From: a virus
DNA: 23,470 nucleotides
IMG/VR virus record: IMGVR_UViG_3300013094_000283
Location: 1-23,470 of that record
Strand: one strand, 5' to 3'
The notes below the pieces were generated by a model that searched no databases, was not told where the DNA came from, and saw nothing but the letters and a program-made list of their open reading frames with translations. Positions 7,084 through 15,148 of the stretch are shown here, piece after piece (within the stretch, counting starts at the first letter, position 1; every line of letters starts with the position of its first letter). Made by a program: the position numbers and the translations under genes.

Positions 7084-9714
7084 ATGAGTAATCTCTCGGC
7101 TAATCTTACCATAACATCAAGGGATTTATTGGGAGTTCCGGTCAATATAACGACAAGTTCTACATCTTCAAACCAGAACTATGGAAAGATGGGATCAATT
7201 AAGATTAATCCTAACGAACAATCGCGCTTGACCGAATTTAGCTGCGGTTCTAACGGTGCTTACATATACGTGCAATCTCCTTTGTCAAATCCTGCAAATG
7301 TTGCTATCAATCTATATAAAAGTTCGGATGAAACTCAGCATCATTTGTTTAGCGTCAACACATTGGTCGCAGAACCAGAAAGTTTCATCACGCTTCAACC
7401 TGGAGACTTTGCTTGGGTTCCGTTGTCTGCGACTGTCAAAAGTCTGATTGCGTCGACTACCAATGGTGGATCATCTTCTTTAAATTTTTTGTATGTGGAT
7501 CGTGGTGGTGACTACGGTCAAAGCGTGTTGAAAGTCTTTCAAGACAATGACAACAGTTGGAAATATTTCATCTTCGATGCTTCTTCTGGTCAGCCAGGAA
7601 ATATAGTAGATTTTGTGCATCCTGCATATCCTACTTTTCCTGTATCGCTGGCTGGCTGGAATTTGGACTTAATATATGCAGTACAAAATAAAGGGTACGT
7701 TGTAATATTTAGTAGTACTGATGATTACTTAATGTATTTCATAGGTTCAGATGGTAAGCTAATCTCCAATAATATCAATGAAACTGTTGATAATTCAGGA
7801 AGAACAAATAATTTGTACAGACTTAATGCAACAACCAGTAGCAACAATGGCAGAATCTTCAACACTCAAGGAATGTTAAAAGAAATTCACTATGAAGATG
7901 GACTTGGATATCTAAATGGGTTTGGATTTGCTTACACCGAAGGATATGGAACTAACGAAGCCGTATCTAAATTGGCATATTTTGACGGAGACATGATTAC
8001 ATATCATAGTTTTCCAAATTGCTGGGACAACCAAATAACAATTTCCGATGATTCGGGATGGGACCAATGCACAAAAGACGGATCTTTTGTTCTAAAATTC
8101 AGTGAGGCTTCTCAACCAGGATATCCTTCAAATGATTTTTATATGGTGTTCAATTCTTTGAAACATGCAGTCATAGACAATTATGTATCAGGAAACTCAA
8201 TCCCACAACACTATCTTTCGATCAATGCAAATGTGATCGTCTTTCTTTCTACCGATGATACCAATGGACATTATCAAAGATTCATGGTTTATGACACTAG
8301 TGGAAAGTTGCTCAAAAATGTAGACATTAGTGGAGTACTTACCGATGGATTAGACTATGCATTTTTCTACGGAAATGGAAATTTTCAAATGATCTTTGAA
8401 GATTACACGACTAACAATTTATTTTATATGATGAACTACAATAGCTCATCGAATATTTTGTTGGGAGGAGATCTTTCATGGAACATAACAAATTCTTATA
8501 ATTATAGAGCTTCTTATAATGGAAACTATCCAATAGTCAACTATGAATCTCCGCTTAGCAATTATGTAGGTGGTTCAATGTCCATCATTTTTTATCATAC
8601 ATCTGGCTACGATTTAAGCAATGTAGTCGCATACAGAAGCGTAGATTATGCATATATCGATTATATCATTGGGAATGACACCAATCGTAGATACGCTCTT
8701 ACAGAAAATAGTCAAAAGTGGATCAATTCTAATAGTTACTCATCATACGACCAAAACCATGCGCTTGCAGGTGCGATCATCGTGCCTTATGTAGAAGCAA
8801 ATACCATGAAAACTTTGATTCTTCTTCCAGGAGATAATAATTATCAAGATATTTCTTTGACATATGTAAATGGAATTCAAGCTGATGCTGTCTATGATCA
8901 GCAGATCAGACCTATCAGTGATACTGAATTCTTTTATTGGACTTATGCAAATAACGCACGCTCTTACTATGATGTATTTGGAATAGACGGAAACCACAGA
9001 TCTAGCTTCAACTACTACCAATATTTATGGAACCATCGAACCAGAGTGGGATGTTTGTTGGTAAGAACTCCAGCTTGGAACACAGATGTTTCAGGATCGG
9101 ATGAACATAGCTGGATATACCGTCAAAGTACAGGATCTTTTACAGATCCTCTTACCTATTACCCATATAGAAGAAATTCAAATTATGATACAAAAACTAA
9201 ATTAAACGATGGTAGAATCTTATTGGTAGTTTCTCCTGATTATAGTAGCAATACTACCGGTAGTTTTATCATGAGACTCTTGACGAAAGACTCTTTATCC
9301 GATGAATTTGTTCTTCCTAAATCTTACGGGTACCTGTATGCTGATGATAACTTATATCCTTTACAAATAGGAGAAACACATATTTGCTATTTTTATCAAA
9401 ACATCAATCTTGAATATGTTTTCAACCTGTATGATTTTGATTTTAATCTAGTAAACAGCGTTACTTTATCTGGATTGACCAACTTAGATTCTTATAATTC
9501 AGGCCAATTTGGTGCCGATAATTCTCCAGGATATGGAAGATACACCAATGGTTATGGAAAGAGATTTTATTTTCATTTGCAGAATTCAGCTGAAAGCCGC
9601 GATTTTTATTTTATGATAACTCCAACATCACACTTCTTAAAAGAAGTCAGCATTTCGGGAAATCTGCAAGCCACTCTTTATAATGATATTATGTGGGCTT
9701 ATCTTAATTATTAA
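7084..9714 (+). CDS. Giant virion/adhesin-like protein, copy A
   Basis: 876 residues, rich in Tyr, Asn, Ser, Gly and Asp, without signal peptide or membrane segment. Residues 1 to about 140 form a domain shared with the proteins at 10206 and 10624 (landmarks SCGSNGAYIYVQSPLSNP, LQPGDFAWVPL, DRGGDYG). The remainder contains repeated strand-turn segments such as FDGDMITYHS, KDGSFVLKF and NILLGGDLSW that recur in the 830-aa protein, suggesting a beta-propeller or beta-helix receptor-binding body. The size, composition, pairing with Gly-X-Thr proteins and phage context point to a tail fibre, capsid decoration or host-attachment protein. No enzyme motif is seen. It has its own GATATATA promoter and is followed 14 bases later by the small Gly-X-Thr gene. 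Confidence 0.8.
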   Translation: MSNLSANLTITSRDLLGVPVNITTSSTSSNQNYGKMGSIKINPNEQSRLTEFSCGSNGAYIYVQSPLSNPANVAINLYKSSDETQHHLFSVNTLVAEPESFITLQPGDFAWVPLSATVKSLIASTTNGGSSSLNFLYVDRGGDYGQSVLKVFQDNDNSWKYFIFDASSGQPGNIVDFVHPAYPTFPVSLAGWNLDLIYAVQNKGYVVIFSSTDDYLMYFIGSDGKLISNNINETVDNSGRTNNLYRLNATTSSNNGRIFNTQGMLKEIHYEDGLGYLNGFGFAYTEGYGTNEAVSKLAYFDGDMITYHSFPNCWDNQITISDDSGWDQCTKDGSFVLKFSEASQPGYPSNDFYMVFNSLKHAVIDNYVSGNSIPQHYLSINANVIVFLSTDDTNGHYQRFMVYDTSGKLLKNVDISGVLTDGLDYAFFYGNGNFQMIFEDYTTNNLFYMMNYNSSSNILLGGDLSWNITNSYNYRASYNGNYPIVNYESPLSNYVGGSMSIIFYHTSGYDLSNVVAYRSVDYAYIDYIIGNDTNRRYALTENSQKWINSNSYSSYDQNHALAGAIIVPYVEANTMKTLILLPGDNNYQDISLTYVNGIQADAVYDQQIRPISDTEFFYWTYANNARSYYDVFGIDGNHRSSFNYYQYLWNHRTRVGCLLVRTPAWNTDVSGSDEHSWIYRQSTGSFTDPLTYYPYRRNSNYDTKTKLNDGRILLVVSPDYSSNTTGSFIMRLLTKDSLSDEFVLPKSYGYLYADDNLYPLQIGETHICYFYQNINLEYVFNLYDFDFNLVNSVTLSGLTNLDSYNSGQFGADNSPGYGRYTNGYGKRFYFHLQNSAESRDFYFMITPTSHFLKEVSISGNLQATLYNDIMWAYLNY

Positions 9715-9728
9715 AAAAACAAATAAAC

Positions 9729-10190
9729 ATGTACTATAACGTAAAAGTTCAAAGCTTCGATAGATTAGAAACAAAAGGTGGAGACTCTTGGTCTTCTCAC
9801 ACCGCATCAACTGGAACAACAGGTTCTACTGGAAGCTATTTCAACGCTCCGAGTGCAGCTTTCATCGCTGGTTTCAAATCTGATTCACAAGTCACTGCTG
9901 GCGCTTTAGTTTCTATGATTAACGCAAAGTACCCAAACAACAATACATTTTATTCTGCGAGTATTTATGTTGGAGGCACAGCTGTAGCAGATTCAACTCT
10001 ATTGAATCCAAGTGATAAAATTACTTTCAAATCAGTGTACTTTCCGATACTTAAAAAATATCACAGAAGCAATCTTCCAGCTCCTGTTTCCTCAACAGGA
10101 ACAACTGGCCATACTGGAGGAACTGGTCCCGCTTCTTCTGAACCTGGAACAACGGGTAGCTCTCCAGCGACTGGCACGACTGCATCATAA
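9729..10190 (+). CDS. Gly-X-Thr repeat virion protein, copy A
   Basis: 153 residues. The start YYNVKVQSFDRL is strand-like; two low-complexity tracts with Gly-Thr-Thr-Gly and Thr-Gly triplets lie at about 30-40 and 115-153, separated by a compact domain (about 45-110). The C-terminus SPATGTT is shared with the protein at 13148. Gly-X-Thr triplets resemble the collagen-like tracts of phage fibres and of Bacillus BclA, where the threonines are glycosylated. The gene follows copy A of the giant protein by 14 bases, matching the copy B arrangement. Confidence 0.75.
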   Translation: MYYNVKVQSFDRLETKGGDSWSSHTASTGTTGSTGSYFNAPSAAFIAGFKSDSQVTAGALVSMINAKYPNNNTFYSASIYVGGTAVADSTLLNPSDKITFKSVYFPILKKYHRSNLPAPVSSTGTTGHTGGTGPASSEPGTTGSSPATGTTAS

Positions 10191-10205
10191 AAAATAATCA
10201 TAACA

Positions 10206-10604
10206 ATGGCAACTATCAAATCAACAATTAATCTGCAAACATCAACGTTGTTTCCTACACCAGTGACAGTAAATGTTCCAGTGACTGAGCAAGTCAATTT
10301 GGATTCGAATTTTACTAATGTAACAATCGCTCCTTCTTCAGATGCGATAGCATATACTAGTCCATCTTCAAACACTGGAAATATAGTCTATTTCTACATA
10401 CAATCTCCGTTGACCAACTCTAACAAAGTCGATGTTTACATCATTGATCAAAATGATAATGAGACTCTTGTGATGGCGATTCTCCCAGGAGATTTTGCTT
10501 GGTTCCCTCTTGCTACGTACGCACCAGGAGTCTCTGTGAAGATCAATAACGCAGATCCAATCAATACTGTAGTTATCAATACTTTCTATGGAGAAAGAGG
10601 ATAA
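10206..10604 (+). CDS. Stand-alone N-terminal domain of the giant virion proteins
   Basis: 132 residues, equivalent to only the first domain of the 876- and 830-aa proteins. Shared landmarks include YIQSPLTNSNKVDVYIID, PGDFAWFPL (residues about 97-105) and a final FYGERG that matches VDRGG/SDRG in the large proteins. It could be a shortened paralogue, a structural spacer filling the same attachment sites, or the origin of the module. It sits 16 bases after the Gly-X-Thr gene with an A-rich leader. Confidence 0.78.
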   Translation: MATIKSTINLQTSTLFPTPVTVNVPVTEQVNLDSNFTNVTIAPSSDAIAYTSPSSNTGNIVYFYIQSPLTNSNKVDVYIIDQNDNETLVMAILPGDFAWFPLATYAPGVSVKINNADPINTVVINTFYGERG

Positions 10605-10623
10605 AATAAAAAAATAAGATACA

Positions 10624-13116
10624 ATGTCTACTATCAATACTAGTATATCTTTAAATTCCACGGACACATTCCCTTCGGTGAATATGTCTTCATCGAATGC
10701 AATATTTTCTGCATCAAACATTTTTGGTGTTGTAAATGTTGCCGGTGATTATGTTTCTCTATCTGATTTTTCATGCGGAACGAAAGGAGCTTACGTATAT
10801 GCAAAATCTCGTTCAACAAATCCAATCGGTGTTGGAATTAAATTATTTGGAAACGCAGCAATACAAAATGAAGATACTTCTTACTCGATTGCTACTCTCT
10901 ATCCAGGTGACATAACAATCATTCCGATTGATCCAGCAGTTTCTTCGGTATCGGCAATCACAACATCTGGCGATGAATGTGTTCTTGAATATTCTTTCTC
11001 TGACCGCGGAACCCCGTTCGGATCTAACGCAATTTGGATGAATAATAATGATGCGACCTGGAAATATGCCATATTTGATTCAAATTTAGGAGAAGCCAAA
11101 GGATCTATTGATACTGGAATTAGCACATCATCTTGGGATATTTGGAACTATTACATTGTTCAAGACAAAGGATATTTATTTACAATGACAGATGGAAGTG
11201 GAAATTGGAAATATTGGACAATTGATTCAAAGGGAGCTTTTCACGAAGGAGTAACTTTGGAAGGCGGAGATTTTAATACATACCAAGATAATATAGACTC
11301 GGTCTTGATTCTTGACTATGTGATAGGAACAACAAAATATGTTGCTTCTTTTGATGGAGACGTTGTATACACTCACTCGTTAGACCAATATGATTACTAT
11401 AATTCATATTTCAACGGTCAGACGGGATATAATACCAAAGACGGATCTTTTACATATTATGCCCTTCATCCTCTAGTTTCGACTGTTGATTTGATTCTCT
11501 TCAATAAAGATAAGAAATACATCCTAGGAACTTATCCATCGCCTGCTTATCTCACAACTCTCACGAAACCTATCGGTAATTTTATCGCTGTAATAGAACA
11601 CTTTCATAATGGAAGTTCTAGGGTCACTGGATTAAAGGTATTTAACACCAACGGAACTCTTCTTCAAAACGTTCAATACACAAACCCGAGTCTTATCATC
11701 AGTGCATTTGATTATTATGGAAACGGGAAATTTTGGATGGTGTTGAGCGATAGCTATTACTGGTATGCTATAACATATGATGAAAACACAAATATTCTTT
11801 TAGGAGGAGACTTAAACTGGAAATATGATTCGTTCAATCACACAAATTGGAGCCACAGCTTTGAAACTCTAAATGTATATAATAATGAACTACTTTCATT
11901 CAATCCTGAATCAATTTTGTTTAGTTTTTATTCTCCTTACACCGAAGGACATGTGTATGGAAATTATTTTTACTACCAAGACTATGTCACTCTTGCTTAC
12001 GTATTCGAAGGAATGACTCAGCCAGGAGAAGTTGTGTTAGGCAATGGATCAGACAACGGATCAATGCCTACCAAATACATTTATGAAATTAATCAGCAAG
12101 CGACAAAATCTCGCATAACTATTACGTACACGACAGATCCAGCATCTGGAGATCTGCGAGCTTTGACTCTCACACCTACGGGTGTTGTTGATGATCAAAT
12201 TGCGGCAAATGTAGGAGATTTTAATAATTTTGATTCTGCCCAGTTTGGAAATGATTACCTTTACTATTTCTTTTACAACGGATTAAATCCAAGTACATCA
12301 CCGATTGGAAAATTAGTGATACATGGAATCAATACCGGAAAGCCTAATAATATCCTGGACATTGTCAACTACACAATGGATGGAGATTCCATATATTATA
12401 ACTATTACAACAACAACTTTTTCATAGGAGATTATCTTACAGGAAACATTTGGTACTTCAACACTGCGACGAAAAAAATGACTCTGTGGAGAAACGTCCC
12501 TGTTGGATTCATAGAATCTGTGGGTGGATATAACAACTTATTCAATTTATCAATCAGATGGTTCCCGAGTAATGCTTCGATCCAAACTGGCGTGATTCCT
12601 GAAAAGCTAGCCTTTTTAGGAGTGAAGCCTCCGTTCAATGCTGCTATTAATGACGTCACGATATTTGATGGAGGCAGAATCACGAACAGTGTCGTTCTTC
12701 CAAACAATGGATCTGTGAGTGATTATTTTTCATACGGTATGGGAAATGGAGTGTTTTACGAGACTACGAACGATAAGATCGTATTCTGCTATTATGATGG
12801 TAATGATCCATACGAGCCTGGAGATCCTAATACTGATCAAGTATATCATTTCATCATATATGACCAAAATCTAAACTTGATCAAGCGCACAGATCTACCT
12901 TTCATTCAGGATAACAATGAGTTTGATTATAACTACGAGTTTCAAAGATACACCGGAGTCGTAGGAAATCGTATAATGAGCATTTTTTACAACGCTTCTC
13001 CGTATGGTGATAACACATACACATTTGTGATGATGACTCCCGAAGGAGTCATCGAAAGATACACTTTCCCGGATTGGTATGATTATTATGTAAATGATTC
13101 TACATTCAACAATTAG
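10624..13116 (+). CDS. Giant virion/adhesin-like protein, copy B
   Basis: 830 residues, paralogue of the 876-aa protein. The N-terminal domain is clear (SCGTKGAYVYAKSRSTNP, LYPGDITIIPI, SDRGTPFG), as are body segments (DATWKYAIFDS, FDGDVVYTHS, KDGSFTYY, NILLGGDLNW, NGKFWMVLSDS). Similarity is strongest at the N-terminus and patchy in the body, as expected if the N-terminus docks to the particle and the rest diversifies for receptor binding. No signal peptide, catalytic motif or membrane segment. It is followed 31 bases later by the second Gly-X-Thr gene. Confidence 0.8.
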   Translation: MSTINTSISLNSTDTFPSVNMSSSNAIFSASNIFGVVNVAGDYVSLSDFSCGTKGAYVYAKSRSTNPIGVGIKLFGNAAIQNEDTSYSIATLYPGDITIIPIDPAVSSVSAITTSGDECVLEYSFSDRGTPFGSNAIWMNNNDATWKYAIFDSNLGEAKGSIDTGISTSSWDIWNYYIVQDKGYLFTMTDGSGNWKYWTIDSKGAFHEGVTLEGGDFNTYQDNIDSVLILDYVIGTTKYVASFDGDVVYTHSLDQYDYYNSYFNGQTGYNTKDGSFTYYALHPLVSTVDLILFNKDKKYILGTYPSPAYLTTLTKPIGNFIAVIEHFHNGSSRVTGLKVFNTNGTLLQNVQYTNPSLIISAFDYYGNGKFWMVLSDSYYWYAITYDENTNILLGGDLNWKYDSFNHTNWSHSFETLNVYNNELLSFNPESILFSFYSPYTEGHVYGNYFYYQDYVTLAYVFEGMTQPGEVVLGNGSDNGSMPTKYIYEINQQATKSRITITYTTDPASGDLRALTLTPTGVVDDQIAANVGDFNNFDSAQFGNDYLYYFFYNGLNPSTSPIGKLVIHGINTGKPNNILDIVNYTMDGDSIYYNYYNNNFFIGDYLTGNIWYFNTATKKMTLWRNVPVGFIESVGGYNNLFNLSIRWFPSNASIQTGVIPEKLAFLGVKPPFNAAINDVTIFDGGRITNSVVLPNNGSVSDYFSYGMGNGVFYETTNDKIVFCYYDGNDPYEPGDPNTDQVYHFIIYDQNLNLIKRTDLPFIQDNNEFDYNYEFQRYTGVVGNRIMSIFYNASPYGDNTYTFVMMTPEGVIERYTFPDWYDYYVNDSTFNN

Positions 13117-13147
13117 TAAATCTATATTCTAAAAATAAAAAAATTCA

Positions 13148-13738
13148 ATGAAATACATTATCAATTTAAAAATATACGATGAAGTAACTGTTTCTTCTGG
13201 AAACACAGGTGTCACAGGAACTACCGGATCTACAGGAATCACAGGTTCTACAGGAAATACGGCAACAGCAGCAATGCCTAAGTTTTTTCCTAAATTCAAC
13301 CTTAAGCCCAATTTTTCTGCTCCAGCTTCCGTGGAAGTTCCAGACACGCTGACAAAATTAAAGTCTAGCTATTACACATTTGTGTATTCAGGCACTGGAA
13401 CTACCGGAATGAGCGTAGGAGAAATTAAGTCTTCTACAAAAGCAGCAAAAGGATTGACCGGAATCACAAAAGAAATTTTTTACGTAGGCGCGACTGCTAC
13501 CGATGATTCTGTGGTGATCGGCGATTCTAAGAATTCTTTGACGCATGAAATTTATGTAGGAGCTTCTAATTATACACAATCTCAAATCAGTAAGCTTGTA
13601 GAATCTTATAAAGTATCACAGGCAAAAATTTCTTTTAAATACAATACACAATCAAAGAACGCGCTGAAAAGACTAAGTCTACATGGCGCTACAGGAGTAA
13701 CTGCTGCATCTCCAGCAACAGGAACAACAGGAGCTTAA
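13148..13738 (+). CDS. Gly-X-Thr repeat virion protein, copy B
   Basis: 196 residues. After a strand-like start (KYIINLKIYDEVTV) come seven uninterrupted Gly-X-Thr triplets (residues about 18-38), then a proline-rich linker (KFFPKFNLKPNFSAPASVEV), a compact domain with two similar units (EIFYVGATATDD and EIYVGASNYT), and a Gly/Thr-rich end with SPATGTT. The two internal units suggest a duplicated domain. Gly-X-Thr tracts can form collagen-like triple helices with exposed threonines, possible glycosylation targets of the cassette at 1940-5625. It mirrors the copy A pair. Confidence 0.77.
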   Translation: MKYIINLKIYDEVTVSSGNTGVTGTTGSTGITGSTGNTATAAMPKFFPKFNLKPNFSAPASVEVPDTLTKLKSSYYTFVYSGTGTTGMSVGEIKSSTKAAKGLTGITKEIFYVGATATDDSVVIGDSKNSLTHEIYVGASNYTQSQISKLVESYKVSQAKISFKYNTQSKNALKRLSLHGATGVTAASPATGTTGA

Positions 13739-13800
13739 AAAATATTTTGAAAAAAACTTTGAAAAAAGTGTGAAATATGCAAAACTAACACATTAGGTGC

Positions 13801-13810
13801 GTATATATAC
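13801..13810 (+). promoter_or_regulatory. GTATATATAC putative late promoter
   Basis: Palindromic variant of the GATATATA motif, 33 bases before a 34-codon ORF and upstream of the terminator at 13971. The same variant lies at 18866 in an equivalent unit. Confidence 0.45.
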
Positions 13811-13842
13811 TAGACAAAATAAATAATTTCAAACATTCAACA

Positions 13843-13947
13843 ATGAAACAGGTAATAAAAAATATGGTCCCAGCCTATAACGCGCCGATTAATATCGAGC
13901 AAGCGGTGCCATATCGTATATCCGGTGTTTCAATAGAACGTAGTTAA
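13843..13947 (+). CDS. Tiny ORF (34 aa) in promoter-terminator unit
   Basis: Encodes a 34-residue peptide starting MKQVIKNMVPAYNAPINIEQ. The leader before the ATG (CAAACATTCAACA) is the usual A-rich kind. The unit runs from a GTATATATAC promoter to a terminator about 190 bases later and holds nothing else. A unit of the same plan, with an unrelated peptide, is at 18866-19063. It may be a real micropeptide or only the body of a small RNA. Confidence 0.4.
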   Translation: MKQVIKNMVPAYNAPINIEQAVPYRISGVSIERS

Positions 13948-13968
13948 ACCAAAACTTCCTATAAAAAC

Positions 13969-14007
13969 CAAACCCCGGATCCTTAAAAAGTTCCGGGGTT
14001 TTTTTAT
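13969..14007 (+). terminator. Rho-independent terminator
   Basis: Nine-bp GC-rich stem (13971-13979 with 13992-14000) followed by seven T. It separates the tiny ORF unit from the tRNA operon promoter. Confidence 0.92.
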
Positions 14008-14008
14008 T

Positions 14009-14062
14009 GTTAATAACATTTTAAAATAAATTTTTCTAGTTCAAATATTTAGTTTATATTTG
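14009..14062 (+). promoter_or_regulatory. Host-type promoter box 1 of tRNA operon
   Basis: A GTTAATAAC quasi-palindrome (14009-14017) is followed after five bases by a 40-bp box (14023-14062) beginning AAAATAAATTTTTCTAG and ending TATATTTG. The final octamer fits TAnnTTTG, the -7 consensus of Bacteroidota primary sigma promoters. Near-identical boxes are at 16002, 19081 and 20570. No good TTTG -33 box is visible, so the upstream part may be an activator or operator site. Confidence 0.75.
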
Positions 14063-14098
14063 TTTTAACAAAAGGAAAAAAGATCTTTATATAACTTG

Positions 14099-14180
14099 GG
14101 AGGTGCTACTGACGCCTGATAAAGATTACGGTACGGCTTTTGGCGAGCAAAAGCGTAAGGTGTTAAAGAATCCGTAATAC
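14099..14180 (+). ncRNA. Structured leader of first tRNA operon
   Basis: This stretch, just downstream of the promoter, folds into a hairpin AGGTG-loop-CGCCT (14101-14117, 7-base loop), then a 7-bp helix ATTACGG/CCGTAAT (14125-14131 with 14172-14178) enclosing a hairpin GCTTTTG/CAAAAGC (14136-14142 with 14148-14154). It is not a cloverleaf with recognisable T or D arms, and I do not recognise a riboswitch. It could be a processing leader or a separate RNA. Confidence 0.5.
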
Positions 14181-14191
14181 GCATTCATTAT

Positions 14192-14264
14192 CTAGGTGTG
14201 GCCGAGTTGGTGAGGCACTAGTTTTGGGAACTAGACCAGGCAGGATCGACACCTGTCACCTAGA
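14192..14264 (+). tRNA. tRNA-Pro(TGG)
   Basis: Acceptor CTAGGTG/CACCTAG is perfect; the anticodon arm is CTAGT with loop TTTGGGA. T arm GCAGG/CCTGT has the variant loop ATCGACA. CCA is not encoded. Confidence 0.93.
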
Positions 14265-14308
14265 CAAAAGGTTTGAGTTGCAGTTGTACCTTAAACAGCT
14301 GACACACT

Positions 14309-14385
14309 GCATCTTTAGCTCAGATGGTTTAGAGCTCTAGCTTTACAAGCTAGGTATTGCACTGGTTCGATTCCAGTAAGATGCA
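14309..14385 (+). tRNA. tRNA-Val(TAC)
   Basis: Acceptor GCATCTT/AAGATGC, D stem GCTC/GAGC, anticodon arm CTAGC-TTTACAA-GCTAG and T arm ACTGG/CCAGT all pair. The variable loop is 7 nt. Confidence 0.95.
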
Positions 14386-14440
14386 CAAGCATAGTAAAAA
14401 ACTCTGGTTCAATTTTGAATATGGATAAAAAGCCGGATAT

Positions 14441-14511
14441 TCTCCTATGGTGAAATGGCATCACGTCTGACTGTTAATCAGTTATTGCAGGTTCGAGTCC
14501 TGTTGGGAGAG
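14441..14511 (+). tRNA. tRNA-Asn(GTT)
   Basis: Acceptor TCTCCTA/TGGGAGA, anticodon loop CTGTTAA (stem 4 bp plus a T-T pair) and T arm GCAGG-TTCGAGT-CCTGT. Confidence 0.92.
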
Positions 14512-14555
14512 CGCAACAGGGTTGTAAGTAAATCGAGAAGAGAACTTTCATATTT

Positions 14556-14628
14556 GGGGTACAAGCTCTAGTGGATGAGCACCTGATTTGCATTCAGGAG
14601 GTTTGGGATTCGAGTTCCCAGTGCTCCA
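14556..14628 (+). tRNA. tRNA-Ala(TGC)
   Basis: Acceptor GGGGTAC/GTGCTCC with two G-T pairs, D stem GCTC/GAGC, anticodon arm CCTGA-TTTGCAT-TCAGG, T arm TGGGA/TCCCA. A 24-bp repeat that also follows tRNA-Phe begins at its 3' end. Confidence 0.92.
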
Positions 14629-14649
14629 CCGTGAACTATTTTGTACCTT
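14626..14649 (+). repeat. tRNA 3'-trailer repeat, copy 1
   Basis: 24 bp (CCACC then GTGAACTATTTTGTACCTT) identical to 19256-19279 after tRNA-Phe; a diverged copy lacking one T lies at 22137-22152 after a Met tRNA. It may mark duplication of array units or a shared processing signal. Confidence 0.85.
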
Positions 14650-14652
14650 GGA

Positions 14653-14727
14653 CGGCTATTAGCTCAGTTGGTTTAGAGCACCGCGTCGACAACGCGGGGG
14701 TCAGTGGTTCGAGTCCACTATGGCCGA
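14653..14727 (+). tRNA. tRNA-Val(GAC), C33 variant
   Basis: Cloverleaf is fully paired: acceptor CGGCTAT/ATGGCCG, D stem GCTC/GAGC, anticodon stem CCGCG/CGCGG, T arm AGTGG/CCACT. The anticodon loop TCGACAA reads GAC but has C instead of the near-universal T at position 33. Confidence 0.87.
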
Positions 14728-14797
14728 CTTATTATTGGGGACCGGTTCAACCAGCGCATGACGTGGATGGTGATCGCAGTGTAGATAATAAAATTTT

Positions 14798-14881
14798 GGA
14801 TCGTTATACCGTAGGGATAGCGGGCTTGACTGTAGATCAAGTGTCTTTATGACTCGGGTGGTTTGACTCCATCACGGTCCA
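14798..14881 (+). tRNA. tRNA-Tyr(GTA)
   Basis: Class II tRNA: acceptor GGATCGT/ACGGTCC, D stem CCG/CGG, anticodon arm CTTGA-CTGTAGA-TCAAG, variable arm GTC-TTTAT-GAC and T arm GGTGG/CCATC with loop TTTGACT. Confidence 0.9.
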
Positions 14882-14891
14882 CCACATTTAT

Positions 14892-14963
14892 TGTCTGATG
14901 GTGTAATGGCAACTACGCGTGGTTTTGGTCCACGAGTTCTAGGTTCGAGTCCTAGTCGGACAT
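14892..14963 (+). tRNA. tRNA-Gln(TTG)
   Basis: Acceptor TGTCTGA/TCGGACA, anticodon arm CGTGG-TTTTGGT-CCACG, T arm CTAGG-TTCGAGT-CCTAG. Confidence 0.93.
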
Positions 14964-14968
14964 CAATT

Positions 14969-15040
14969 GGGCAGATAGTAGAATGGTTATCACCCCGCTC
15001 TGATACGGCGGTAATCCGGGTTCGAGCCCCGGTTTGCCCA
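14969..15040 (+). tRNA. tRNA-Ile(GAT)
   Basis: Acceptor GGGCAGA/TTTGCCC, anticodon arm CCGCT-CTGATAC-GGCGG, T arm CCGGG-TTCGAGC-CCCGG. The D stem has one mismatch. Confidence 0.87.
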
Positions 15041-15049
15041 CTAGGACAA

Positions 15050-15132
15050 ACTCATGCTAGTTTGATTATTGCGGTTTGGAACCGTAGGTCAAATGAAGTT
15101 GTGGCCACAACGGGTGAATAATTCCCATGAGT
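15050..15132 (+). ncRNA. Structured spacer RNA between tRNA-Ile and tRNA-Met
   Basis: Outer helix ACTCATG/CATGAGT (15050-15056 with 15126-15132) encloses a two-part hairpin, TTTGA/TCAAA (15061-15065 with 15089-15093) and CGGTT/AACCG (15072-15084), plus a 12-bp palindrome TTGTGGCCACAA (15099-15110). There is no TTCGA-type T loop, so it is not a standard tRNA. Confidence 0.5.
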
Positions 15133-15148
15133 CCCTGTTCTTTTTTAT

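Noticed and set aside
14571-14852. 93-codon frame across tRNA-Ala, tRNA-Val and tRNA-Tyr
   Set aside because: It is read through three clear tRNA genes; its peptide only reflects tRNA sequence.
14891-15121. 76-codon frame across tRNA-Gln and tRNA-Ile
   Set aside because: Overlaps two tRNAs and a structured spacer; peptide pieces such as GSSPSRTS are typical tRNA read-through.
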